From NCBI GenBank assembly GCA_910588225.1, contig CAJUQT010000030.1:1-51302 (forward strand): a DNA stretch of 51,302 bases. Direction: 5' to 3'. The DNA is from an uncultured Acetatifactor sp. GTDB lineage: Bacteria; Bacillota; Clostridia; Lachnospirales; Lachnospiraceae. The translations under genes and the position numbers were made by a program. Position 1 is the first letter of the stretch; every line of letters begins with the position of its first letter. The notes under the pieces were generated by a model. That model had not been told where the DNA came from and made no database searches. It saw only the letters and a list, made by a program, of their open reading frames with translations. Shown here in pieces: positions 33,995 to 41,918 of the stretch.

Positions 33995-35524
33995 TCAGTA
34001 TACATAAGGCATACGCCCCGTAATCTGCGCGTAGCTTTCCAGGATTCCGTCCAGAGGAACGCACCAGTATCTGGTAGGATTGACAGAAAAAGCATACGCC
34101 ATACAGATCAGGTTGCCGTAACCGTCTATAATCGCCGATCCGGAATCCCCGTGCACCAGCTCCACGGTCACTTCTGTGTGGTGCTGCTGCATATTCCACT
34201 CAAAATACTGCTTTACCCTGACCAGATTTCCGGTGGTGACATGAATCAGTCCTCCCTCTCTGTCAATTCGTTCCAATGCCAGTTCAAGGCCCTGCTGGTC
34301 CAGCCCTTCCCAGTAAGTCCGGTCAATATGTATGGTCATCAGCTTCTCAAGCAGTCTCTCCGGCACATCTCCCCGGTTCACCACCACCACACCTACATCA
34401 TACCCTTCGCTGACCCCCAGAACCCTGCCTTTTACTTTCGTGCCGTCATAAAAGTAAACATCCCACTCATCACTTTTTTCCACCACATGGCGGTTGGAAC
34501 AAATGTATATATATTCTTCCGTAATCTCCATAAGGTAACCGGAGCCGGAGCTGTATCCGCCCCGTCCCTTGTCAAAGTACAGGTGTACAAACGTGGGACG
34601 CATATATTCCAGAGCCTCCTCCATGTTCTCCTGCTCCGAAACACCCGCATCATAGATATTGGGCGCCCCCAGAATAGTATCCTTCCTGTAATCAATCTGT
34701 CGCCAGCCTATCAGCTCCTGGATATCCTCCGCCTCGGCCACCATAATTCTCGCTTCGGCCACAGTCTCAAGCCCGCAGCTGTCTTCCGCCAGATAGCGCA
34801 GCGGATACACACCTTCTCTGTCTAATTCTATCTCGGAATCATCCACCCGTATTTTTTCTGTCAGGTCACCGTCCATATCATCCCAGGCGGTCACCGCGTC
34901 CAGATAATCCGGTTCGCTTCCCGGCACACAATAGAAGTTGTGAATTCCCTCCAGTCTGGGAGGCGTATCCACAATGACATGGACCCGGCCGGCGCTTTCG
35001 TTCCCGGCCCGGTCTCTGGCACACACTTCCAGTTCATATTCTCCCACCTGGTCAAAACGGATTTCTTTCTGTTCTGTCCCGTCCCGGCGGAAAAAGGCTT
35101 CTGCCAGAGGATCCGCGTCCGACACGCTGTCTATGACATCCTCCACTGTGCACATTGCGTTCGCCGCCAGATAAATCTGTCCTTCTTTCCACTGAATCTC
35201 CGGCGGTATGGTATCCTGAATGGTTATGGTATAGGTATAGGCAGTGCCTCCATGATAGACAACCGCCTGATAGACTCCCGTATTCCCTTCGTCCACCTGA
35301 GACAGATCAAGCTCTCCCAGATGTACGGACCATTCAGACCCCGAAAGGTAGTCGGTTATATTCTGGCTCAAAGGCTCTCCGTACTCGCAGACCGTCTCGC
35401 TGAACACCGGTACTACCCTGTAGATATGAAAATAGAAGATTAACACCCCTGCCATAAGCAGGGAAATGCACACAAGGAAGATAAGAAGCTTCTGCCTTCT
35501 GTGCTTTTTATCTGCACTTTTCAC
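33995..35524 (-). CDS. Membrane-anchored trypsin-like serine protease with Ig-like domains
   Basis: 509 residues from a GTG start. A short basic cytoplasmic tail is followed by one membrane helix (about 13-33). Extracellular Ig-like domains of the DUF5011 type come next (DTIPPEIQW, SVSDADPLAEAFFRRDG, AWDDMDGDLTEKI). Then comes a trypsin-like domain with His in CSNRHVVEK, Asp in GYDVGVVVV and Ser in HGDSGSAII, a complete triad. It is probably a cell-surface protease of the HtrA/trypsin type without a PDZ domain. It diverges from the VTC/DUF4956/CotH genes and is followed by folD on the same strand after 203 bp, in which I see no gene. Confidence 0.88.
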   Translation of the reverse strand: MKSADKKHRRQKLLIFLVCISLLMAGVLIFYFHIYRVVPVFSETVCEYGEPLSQNITDYLSGSEWSVHLGELDLSQVDEGNTGVYQAVVYHGGTAYTYTITIQDTIPPEIQWKEGQIYLAANAMCTVEDVIDSVSDADPLAEAFFRRDGTEQKEIRFDQVGEYELEVCARDRAGNESAGRVHVIVDTPPRLEGIHNFYCVPGSEPDYLDAVTAWDDMDGDLTEKIRVDDSEIELDREGVYPLRYLAEDSCGLETVAEARIMVAEAEDIQELIGWRQIDYRKDTILGAPNIYDAGVSEQENMEEALEYMRPTFVHLYFDKGRGGYSSGSGYLMEITEEYIYICSNRHVVEKSDEWDVYFYDGTKVKGRVLGVSEGYDVGVVVVNRGDVPERLLEKLMTIHIDRTYWEGLDQQGLELALERIDREGGLIHVTTGNLVRVKQYFEWNMQQHHTEVTVELVHGDSGSAIIDGYGNLICMAYAFSVNPTRYWCVPLDGILESYAQITGRMPYVY

Positions 35525-35651
35525 CTATGCTTTCCCCGTCTCCCGTCTGCAGCTATTTACACATACGGGCTTTTCTGATATTAAGAGCTTAGCACTGACC
35601 TTATTTTTTGTCAACGGATATACTTACAGGGTACCGTATTTCAGTCAAAGC

Positions 35652-35680
35652 TTGACAACATACGAACATTCATATATTCT
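35652..35680 (+). promoter_or_regulatory. Promoter of the VTC-DUF4956-CotH group
   Basis: Consensus TTGACA (35652-35657) and TATTCT (35675-35680) have a 17-bp spacer, about 70 nt before the GTG start chosen for the VTC gene. Confidence 0.6.
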
Positions 35681-35756
35681 TAAGACAATTATGGATGAAA
35701 AAGTCTGTCCTGCGAATCATGCAGTTTCAGAAGCAATGATTGAAAAAGGAGAAAAA

Positions 35757-36452
35757 GTGAGTCTCAAATATCGTCACGAGCTGAAATTTCTGTGCGCCGA
35801 GTACAATCTCCGACACATGGAGGAAAAAGTCCGACATATCTGCAAGACGGATTCACACGCCGGAATCTCCGGAAGCTATGTAATCAGGAGCCTCTATTTT
35901 GATACTTATGCGGACCATTGTTATGCGGCAAACCTGAGTGGTATCGATGACAGGAGAAAATACCGGCTGCGAATCTATGACAGCAATCCGGAATTTATCC
36001 GGCTGGAATGCAAATATTCTCATCATGGTCTGAAAGCAAAGGAACTGTGCATACTTACGGACAGGCAATGTAAGACGCTGCTTCAGGGAAATTCTCTGTT
36101 CCCCACCGAATCAGATTCAAATGAGCTGCTGCATTACTTTCTTCTGGAACGAAGCAGCCTGCTTCTGACTCCCCGGGTAATTGTAGAATATACTCGAACC
36201 CCTTATGTCTACCCGGCGGGAAATGTCCGGATAACCTTTGACAGGTCTGTCCGTTCCTCTGCACAGACCCGGCATTTTCTGGAGAGAAATCTGCCCTTTA
36301 GAAACATTCTGCCGGATGGAATGCATATTCTGGAAGTAAAATACGATGAATTTCTTCCGGCCGCCATCGTTGAACTGCTGGCCGGCGGGCAGGATCTTCG
36401 AAGAACCAGCTTTTCAAAATACAGCCTGTGCAGAAATTACAGCACTGTTTGA
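35757..36452 (+). CDS. VTC-domain (polyphosphate polymerase-like) protein
   Basis: 231 residues from GTG (VSLKYRHELKFL), placed 5 nt after AAAAGGAG. In-frame starts further upstream precede or overlap the promoter. The protein is a single VTC domain: YRHELKFL, IRSLYFDTYAD, KYRLRIYDSN, LECKYSHHGLKAKE, RVIVEYTRTPYV, VRITFDRSVRSS and LEVKYDEFLP supply the basic and acidic tunnel residues that bind triphosphate and synthesise polyphosphate in the yeast protein. The DUF4956 gene follows after 24 bp. Polyphosphate synthesis is a family inference. No SPX domain is present. Confidence 0.88.
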   Translation: MSLKYRHELKFLCAEYNLRHMEEKVRHICKTDSHAGISGSYVIRSLYFDTYADHCYAANLSGIDDRRKYRLRIYDSNPEFIRLECKYSHHGLKAKELCILTDRQCKTLLQGNSLFPTESDSNELLHYFLLERSSLLLTPRVIVEYTRTPYVYPAGNVRITFDRSVRSSAQTRHFLERNLPFRNILPDGMHILEVKYDEFLPAAIVELLAGGQDLRRTSFSKYSLCRNYSTV

Positions 36453-36476
36453 ACACATCGAAACGGAGGAACAAAA

Positions 36477-37151
36477 ATGAGTATACAGGATGTCATCAAA
36501 AAATCTTTCCTGAAAGGATTTCAAAACACAAACTTACTGATCCGGGATGTGGCAATCTTAATGGTGATGGCCGCAGTTCTGGGTATCTATATCTATTTTA
36601 TCTACCGTATTGTCACGGCAAATACTTTCTACTCCAAAAGCTTTAACACCTCTCTGATTCTCATGAGCGTCATCACCGCCGCCATTATTATCGCCATTCA
36701 GAGCAGTGTCATCGTCTCCCTGGGCATGGTGGGTGCACTCTCCATCGTCAGATTCCGCACGGCTGTGAAAGAACCCCTGGATCTGATTTTCATGTTCTGG
36801 AGTATCAGCATCGGCATCATCTGCGGGGCCGGTATGGTGGGACTGGCTTTTGTATTATCTCTGATGGCCACAATTCTGGTGCTGGTTTTTTACCGCCTGC
36901 CCGAAATCCGTAAATCCATGATTCTGGTAATCAATGCGGAGAGCAATGCCTGTGCGGATAAAATTTATGATACTGTCAGAGCACATGATAAAAACTATAA
37001 TGTGAAATCCCGCAATCTCACAAAGGAAAGTGCTGATTTTCTCATGGAAATCAAATCAAAAAACTGTGAGAGTCTGCTGAATGACTTAAACAGCATTGAA
37101 GGTGTCATTTCTGTCTCCATGGTCACCCACAAGGGAGATGCCGCCTTCTGA
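36477..37151 (+). CDS. DUF4956-family membrane protein
   Basis: 224 residues after CGGAGGAACAAAA. Three to four membrane segments occupy residues about 22-145, with the conserved loop VSLGMVGALSIVRFRTAVKE, followed by a soluble C-terminal domain (about 150-224). The family has no assigned biochemical role but repeatedly accompanies VTC and CotH genes, as here. It may be the membrane channel or anchor of a polymer or phosphate system. Confidence 0.88.
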   Translation: MSIQDVIKKSFLKGFQNTNLLIRDVAILMVMAAVLGIYIYFIYRIVTANTFYSKSFNTSLILMSVITAAIIIAIQSSVIVSLGMVGALSIVRFRTAVKEPLDLIFMFWSISIGIICGAGMVGLAFVLSLMATILVLVFYRLPEIRKSMILVINAESNACADKIYDTVRAHDKNYNVKSRNLTKESADFLMEIKSKNCESLLNDLNSIEGVISVSMVTHKGDAAF

Positions 37152-37323
37152 AAAGATATGTACACGGAGCGTCCCGCATTGATGTAAGATGGGCATTCAG
37201 CCTTATGATATCGCAAAGTCAGCACTGTACTGGTGTGATATGAAAGAGGCGATATGAACGCTTACAGAATCCGGGATGAATGGGAGATAATGTGAATCAC
37301 CTGACGGAAGGACGAAAACCTGT

Positions 37324-39186
37324 ATGAAAAGGGCAAATATATTCTATATGCTTTTTGTGGCCGCTCTTATACTGATTCTGACCGCCGGCATCACGCTGGG
37401 CATCAAAGGGCAGGAGGAATGGGATATTCTGATAAACGATACTGATCTGTCAGCTCCGGTTCTGTCGGCGGGGAGCGGATTCTATGACAATCCCTTTTCC
37501 CTGAGTATCACTTCGCCGGACAATGTCAGAATATATTATACACTGGACGGCAGCATTCCCACATCGGATTCCATTCTCTATACGGAACCCATTGCCATTT
37601 CCCGCCGCGGAGACGGAGAAAATGACAATATTCATATTCAGAATATGCAGGAAGAGTGGCAGGAATCGTATGGGGAAGACCACACCATCCTGGCAACCGT
37701 AGTCCGCGCCGTCGCCATAGACAGCCGGAATACATGCAGCGATATTGTGACAGCAACCTATTTTGTAGGCCGAAACGAAGATCGCGGGAAGCTGGTGGTT
37801 TCTCTGGTGGCAGACCCGGATGATTTATTCGGCGACAGCGGAATCTATGTGACCGGCAAAGCCTATGACGACTGGTATCTGGGAGAACAGTCCGGCAATA
37901 TACCCATGCCGAACTTCCTTCAGCACGGAATGGACTGGGAGCGTCCCGCCGTACTGGAATTATTTGAAAGTGACAGTATCTTACAGCAGCCTGTGGGGAT
38001 TCGTATCCAAGGGGCTTCTGCCCGGGAATATGGGCTGAAACGTTTTTCCGTGTATTCCAGGAAAAAATACAGCGGAAGCAGCTGGTTCGACATTCCCCTT
38101 TTCGGAGATTGGAAAACTCATTCCTTTGCCCTTCGCTTCGGTTTTATGAACGCCTACATTCAGCATCTGGTTCAGGACCGGAATATCGCTTCCGCAGAAA
38201 GCAGGGAAGTCGTCGTTTATCTCAACGGCGCCTACTGGTATGCCACTTTCGCCCAGGAAAAATACAGCGGAAAATTTTTTCAGGAACAGTATGGCGTGGA
38301 TGATGACAATGTGATAATCGTCAAGGGCGGCGGGGTTGATTCCGGCAGCACGGAGGACCACGCGCTCTATTTTGCCGTTTATGACTTTCTTGACACCCAT
38401 GATATGTCCACACCGGAAGCCTATCAGGAGTTGAACAGACTTATTGATATTCAAAGCTATATTGATTTTTCCTGCGTCAATATTTATTTTGGAAATCTTG
38501 ACTACAACGAGAATAAGAACAGCGTGTGCTGGAGAGCCAGAAAACCGGGAAGCGGAGAATACGAAGACGGACGCTGGCGCTGGGCTCTGTATGACCTTGA
38601 TCTGGAGAATCTGGATTACGGCGTACTTGAGGAAGACATCAACACTTTTACCATGGATACCCATTATGCCGGCAGCGCCTTTAACACACGCCCTCTGTGG
38701 GCAGCCCTGTTCCAGAATCCCACATTCCGCCGGCAGTTTGTCGTCAGCTTTATGGATATGGTGAATACGGATTTCACCGTTCAGAACGCAGTAAAAGCTT
38801 ACGAGAACTGGGAAGTATCTCTTCCCTGGGATGTGAGAACTCCGGAATGGGCTCTTCACTATTTTCCTGCCAGAACGGAAGCCATCACCGGTTATCTTGC
38901 GGAAGAATTCGGGCTCACCGGAAAGCAGGCCGCCGTCACACTCTCTGTCAATGATGCGGAAGGCGGACACATTCTCCTGAATACCATTACTCCTGATTTA
39001 TCAGAAGGCGAGTGGAAAGGAATGTATTTTACAGATTATCCTGTGACTGTCAAAGCCGTGCCGGACAAGGGCTACACTTTTGCGGGGTGGCAATTGAGCA
39101 CCACGGAAGAGCTCACTGAAAAAACCGTAACCCTGGAGATTCCTCCGGAAGGTCTGCAATTAAAGGCTTTGTTTGAAAAGAAGTGA
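37324..39186 (+). CDS. CotH-kinase-family surface protein
   Basis: 620 residues. An N-terminal membrane helix (about 7-27) is followed by a chitobiase-like beta domain (PVLSAGSGFYDNPFSLSI, YYTLDGSIPTSDSILY, residues about 45-150). The CotH protein-kinase-like domain follows (GIRIQGASAREYGLKRFSVY, SFALRFGF, RWRWALYDLDLENLDYG), with its metal-binding Asp residues. The C-terminal 70 residues form a bacterial repeat domain (YPVTVKAVPDKGYTFAGWQL). CotH kinases phosphorylate spore-coat proteins, and vegetative relatives are extracytoplasmic. It is third in the VTC/DUF4956/CotH order, after a 172-bp gap without a gene. Confidence 0.88.
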   Translation: MKRANIFYMLFVAALILILTAGITLGIKGQEEWDILINDTDLSAPVLSAGSGFYDNPFSLSITSPDNVRIYYTLDGSIPTSDSILYTEPIAISRRGDGENDNIHIQNMQEEWQESYGEDHTILATVVRAVAIDSRNTCSDIVTATYFVGRNEDRGKLVVSLVADPDDLFGDSGIYVTGKAYDDWYLGEQSGNIPMPNFLQHGMDWERPAVLELFESDSILQQPVGIRIQGASAREYGLKRFSVYSRKKYSGSSWFDIPLFGDWKTHSFALRFGFMNAYIQHLVQDRNIASAESREVVVYLNGAYWYATFAQEKYSGKFFQEQYGVDDDNVIIVKGGGVDSGSTEDHALYFAVYDFLDTHDMSTPEAYQELNRLIDIQSYIDFSCVNIYFGNLDYNENKNSVCWRARKPGSGEYEDGRWRWALYDLDLENLDYGVLEEDINTFTMDTHYAGSAFNTRPLWAALFQNPTFRRQFVVSFMDMVNTDFTVQNAVKAYENWEVSLPWDVRTPEWALHYFPARTEAITGYLAEEFGLTGKQAAVTLSVNDAEGGHILLNTITPDLSEGEWKGMYFTDYPVTVKAVPDKGYTFAGWQLSTTEELTEKTVTLEIPPEGLQLKALFEKK

Positions 39187-39244
39187 GGCTGTGGGCGGGC
39201 TTGCCGGCTCGTTTCTTCAAAAAGTTCCGTTGCCGGCCGGTTCC

Positions 39245-40666
39245 TCAAAAATCCCCGCTGCCAGATGGTCCAACCGTTTCCCCAAAGACCTCCTCCGCCA
39301 GCTTCCTGCAGTATTCCAGGGAAAAGCTGCCGTCCTGCTTTATGATTTCATTCCGAGCCGCCAGTTCTTCCGTATATTTGTCAAGGGGATACACTGTGAC
39401 GCCGCCAAAGCCCTGTTCCACATGGCACACCAAAGGCACCACATCATACTCCTGAATCACTGCTTCTCCTGTCTCGTCCAGCCCTATGGTCACACGGGCC
39501 ATGCCGCCCACCATGCGGTTGGCCACGCCTTCTCCCGTGCCGGAGGTCCAGTTCACAAAGTTTCCCAGGGAATAGTATACCAGCGCATCTGGAGTTTCCT
39601 CTTCTTTGCCGGATACCCATATGACAGGCTCAATCACATGGGGATGGGTGCCCAGAATAAGATCGGCCCCGTTTGCCGCGAAAAAAGCCGCCCAGTCTTC
39701 CTGTTCTTTCGTGGCATTCAGCACATATTCCGTTCCCCAGTGTGGACATACCACTATGAAATCCGCCAGTTCCCCGGCCCGGCGCAAATCCTCCGCCACT
39801 CTCTCCCGGTCCAGCATATCCACCGCAAAAGGCATATCCGCAGGCATTGAAATCCCATTGGTGCCGTAAGTATAGTTCAGAATGGCTATCTGAATTCCCT
39901 CCTGCTCATAGACATAAATCTCCTGCTGTCCCTCTTCCCTGTCGTGAATGCCCAGCACCGCCATATCAGGATAATTCTCCCGCCAGAAGGAGAGACAATT
40001 CACTATTCCCTTTTTCCCCTTATCCAGTGCGTGATTGGTGGCGTGAAGCACCACGTCAAAACCGGTGTCCGCCAGCGCGTCGCCCAGCTCATAAGGCGCA
40101 TTGAAAGCAGGATAACCTGAGACTCCCAGCTCTTCTCCGCCGATGATTACCTCCTGATTCACCAGCGCCAGGTCCGCCTCCTGGATTTCATCCCTCATTT
40201 CTGCAAAAATGGGGGTGAAATCATATCCTCCGCCTTCCAGTCTGCCGCTCTCCGCCGCTGGCGTGTGCAAGAGGATATCTCCCACCATCACCAGAGTAAT
40301 TTCCGGCTGAGCGGCCTGGGACGGCTCCTGGCGTGCAGAGGCGTCCTGCTGCCCGGATAGCTCACCTGGTAGCGCTGTATCCGAGGAATCCCCCAGGCAG
40401 GTATCCTCCGGTCCGGAGACACCTGCCTGGCCGGTATTCCCCCTCTGCGCTTCTCCGCCATCCGGCTTCGCCCCTCCTGTGCCGGACCCGCCGTCTTCCC
40501 CGGCCATATCATAGGCCTGCACTGTCTGACTGTTCGGCGCCTCTCCTCCGGCAGAAGTGCCGTCCCACAGCAGGAATGTCACTGCCGCTGCCGTAAGAAC
40601 ACAGGGAAGCCAGATAGCGGTATAATGATTTTTTCTACGACCTTCTCTATTTCTTTTTCCGTTCAT
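39245..40666 (-). CDS. CapA-family (poly-gamma-glutamate-synthesis-type) metallophosphatase-like protein
   Basis: 473 residues. A basic N-terminus, one membrane helix (about 17-36) and a long Gly/Ser/Glu-rich linker lead to a CapA (PGA_cap) domain from about residue 127: VMVGDILLHTP, LALVNQEVIIGG, ATNHALDKGKKG, VVCPHWGTEYV and GTHPHVIEPV, which are the metal-site motifs. Family members support export or anchoring of capsular polyglutamate. No pgsBC-like genes are nearby, so this may be a stand-alone relative. It is convergent with the CotH gene. Confidence 0.88.
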   Translation of the reverse strand: MNGKRNREGRRKNHYTAIWLPCVLTAAAVTFLLWDGTSAGGEAPNSQTVQAYDMAGEDGGSGTGGAKPDGGEAQRGNTGQAGVSGPEDTCLGDSSDTALPGELSGQQDASARQEPSQAAQPEITLVMVGDILLHTPAAESGRLEGGGYDFTPIFAEMRDEIQEADLALVNQEVIIGGEELGVSGYPAFNAPYELGDALADTGFDVVLHATNHALDKGKKGIVNCLSFWRENYPDMAVLGIHDREEGQQEIYVYEQEGIQIAILNYTYGTNGISMPADMPFAVDMLDRERVAEDLRRAGELADFIVVCPHWGTEYVLNATKEQEDWAAFFAANGADLILGTHPHVIEPVIWVSGKEEETPDALVYYSLGNFVNWTSGTGEGVANRMVGGMARVTIGLDETGEAVIQEYDVVPLVCHVEQGFGGVTVYPLDKYTEELAARNEIIKQDGSFSLEYCRKLAEEVFGETVGPSGSGDF

Positions 40667-40772
40667 AAACTACTCCTGTATGATAAAAAGTTTCATTCTC
40701 TCCTCTAAATTTTCTCGTAACTTGATATTTTTTATTTCTTCTATATTGGGTTGAACAAATCGTTCTCAGATG

Positions 40773-41120
40773 CTATTCTTCAATTAATTTATGAAAGAAC
40801 GGGAAAGGTTTATCAGCTTTCAGAAATATGCGAATTTGTTCCTGATAAGAAGAAAGAAATGAAAGAGGAAAAATAAACAGTCTTAATGAATGATGATACC
40901 GTCCCGTATCCATTTCTTCTATCTGCTCAGAATCAGTTTCACTGCATCGAGCAAGTTCTTCCACCTTCTGCACGATACCGCTGATACTGATTTCCCCCAG
41001 CACAGCCATGCTGCCCAAAACAGGCTTACGCAGGCCGACAGAGCACAGAGCTATCAAAGTGGGCAGCGCCAACCTGTAATACGCACCTTCTATTATTTTG
41101 CTTTTTCTACAGGAATCCAT
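40773..41120 (-). pseudogene. Fragment of a BrxL/Lon-like protease C-terminal domain
   Basis: A 115-codon frame whose first half (YYRLALPTLIALCSVGLRKP, VLGSMAVLGEISISGIVQKV) matches the Lon-type proteolytic domain of BrxL-like proteins just before its active-site Lys region. The similarity ends at VEELAR. The remainder (CSETDSEQIEEMDTGRY onward) is unrelated. The ATPase domain and the catalytic residues are missing. No other BREX gene is in the window. It is probably a remnant. Confidence 0.55.
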
Positions 41121-41215
41121 ACCATCCCATACAATTTCCAGTATCCAAAAAGAGCGGTCTCCAGACTTAACCTTGTTCTGACCTCACTACACCGATTACT
41201 CAAATGTTAAGTATT

Positions 41216-41608
41216 TTATCCAATCAGCACTTTCTTTCCCCGAAAAGCAAATCCATATTTCCAAAATCTGGCAGATCTGTCCCCGCATAGTAGAATAATC
41301 CGCTGCCTTTACATTGGAAAAAGACAGGCTGATCACCGGCCAGCTTCCCTGAAGCTTCCGAAACTTCTCATCTTCCCAGATTTTAAGCTCCTCAAACAGC
41401 TCGCCCCGATCAGCGTATTTCACAGAAAAAAACATTCTGTCATGCTCATGTTCAGCGTCTTGCCAAAACGCCTGGGACGGGTGATCAGGGTAACATCATC
41501 ATCTGATTCCCACCACTCCTGAATAAAGCCTGTTTTGTCCACATAAAAATTATTTTTCATCCGCAGCTTTTCAAAATCCTGATGCCCGATTCCCACTGTT
41601 CTCGCCAT
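41216..41608 (-). pseudogene. Broken AAA-ATPase-like / PD-(D/E)XK gene (frameshift plus internal deletion)
   Basis: The start MARTVGIGHQDFEKLRMKNN follows AGGAGG and leads into YVDKTGFIQEWW and LITRPRRFGKTLNMSM, the N-terminus and P-loop of the AAA-ATPase_like family. At about 41430 a single-base loss shifts the frame, and the next frame continues the family (MFFSVKYADRGELFEELKIW, WPVISLSFSNVKAADYS). At QICQI the sequence jumps directly to KYGFAFRGKKVLIG and a stop (41216-41218), the C-terminal end of the same family. The roughly 400-residue middle is deleted. The promoter survives. Confidence 0.75.
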
Positions 41609-41692
41609 TTTTCATCCCCTCCTTGCATGTCTTATTTTGGTTTCGTATTTTTAAAAATATCTCTGCCAACTCAAGCTTTTTCACATATCAAT

Positions 41693-41721
41693 ATTATAAT
41701 CGAAAGGGATTAAAAGCACAA
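41693..41721 (-). promoter_or_regulatory. Surviving promoter of the broken AAA-ATPase gene
   Basis: On the minus strand TTGTGC (41716-41721) and a perfect TATAAT (41693-41698) have a 17-bp spacer. Confidence 0.5.
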
Positions 41722-41762
41722 CATATAGAAATCTGCGCAAATATTTTTTATCATGAATTGTA

Positions 41763-41827
41763 AAAAAGTCCCCCGCTGCCATTGTCCAGGCATACATGCC
41801 TGACTCCGGAATCACGGGGGACTTTTT
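41763..41827. terminator. Strong bidirectional terminator after the giant surface protein
   Basis: AAAAAGTCCCCCG (41763-41775) and CGGGGGACTTTTT (41815-41827) form a perfect 13-bp stem ending in T-runs on both strands. The loop holds a smaller hairpin (CAGGCAT/ATGCCTG). It lies 92 bp after the surface-protein stop. Confidence 0.85.
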
Positions 41828-41918
41828 CATTTTATCTTTTGCAGAAATTCAATTACATAGCTCTAACGCTTTCTTTCAGCCAGGTGTCCCTGCAATGGGT
41901 TCACCCGGGCGTTTTCGC

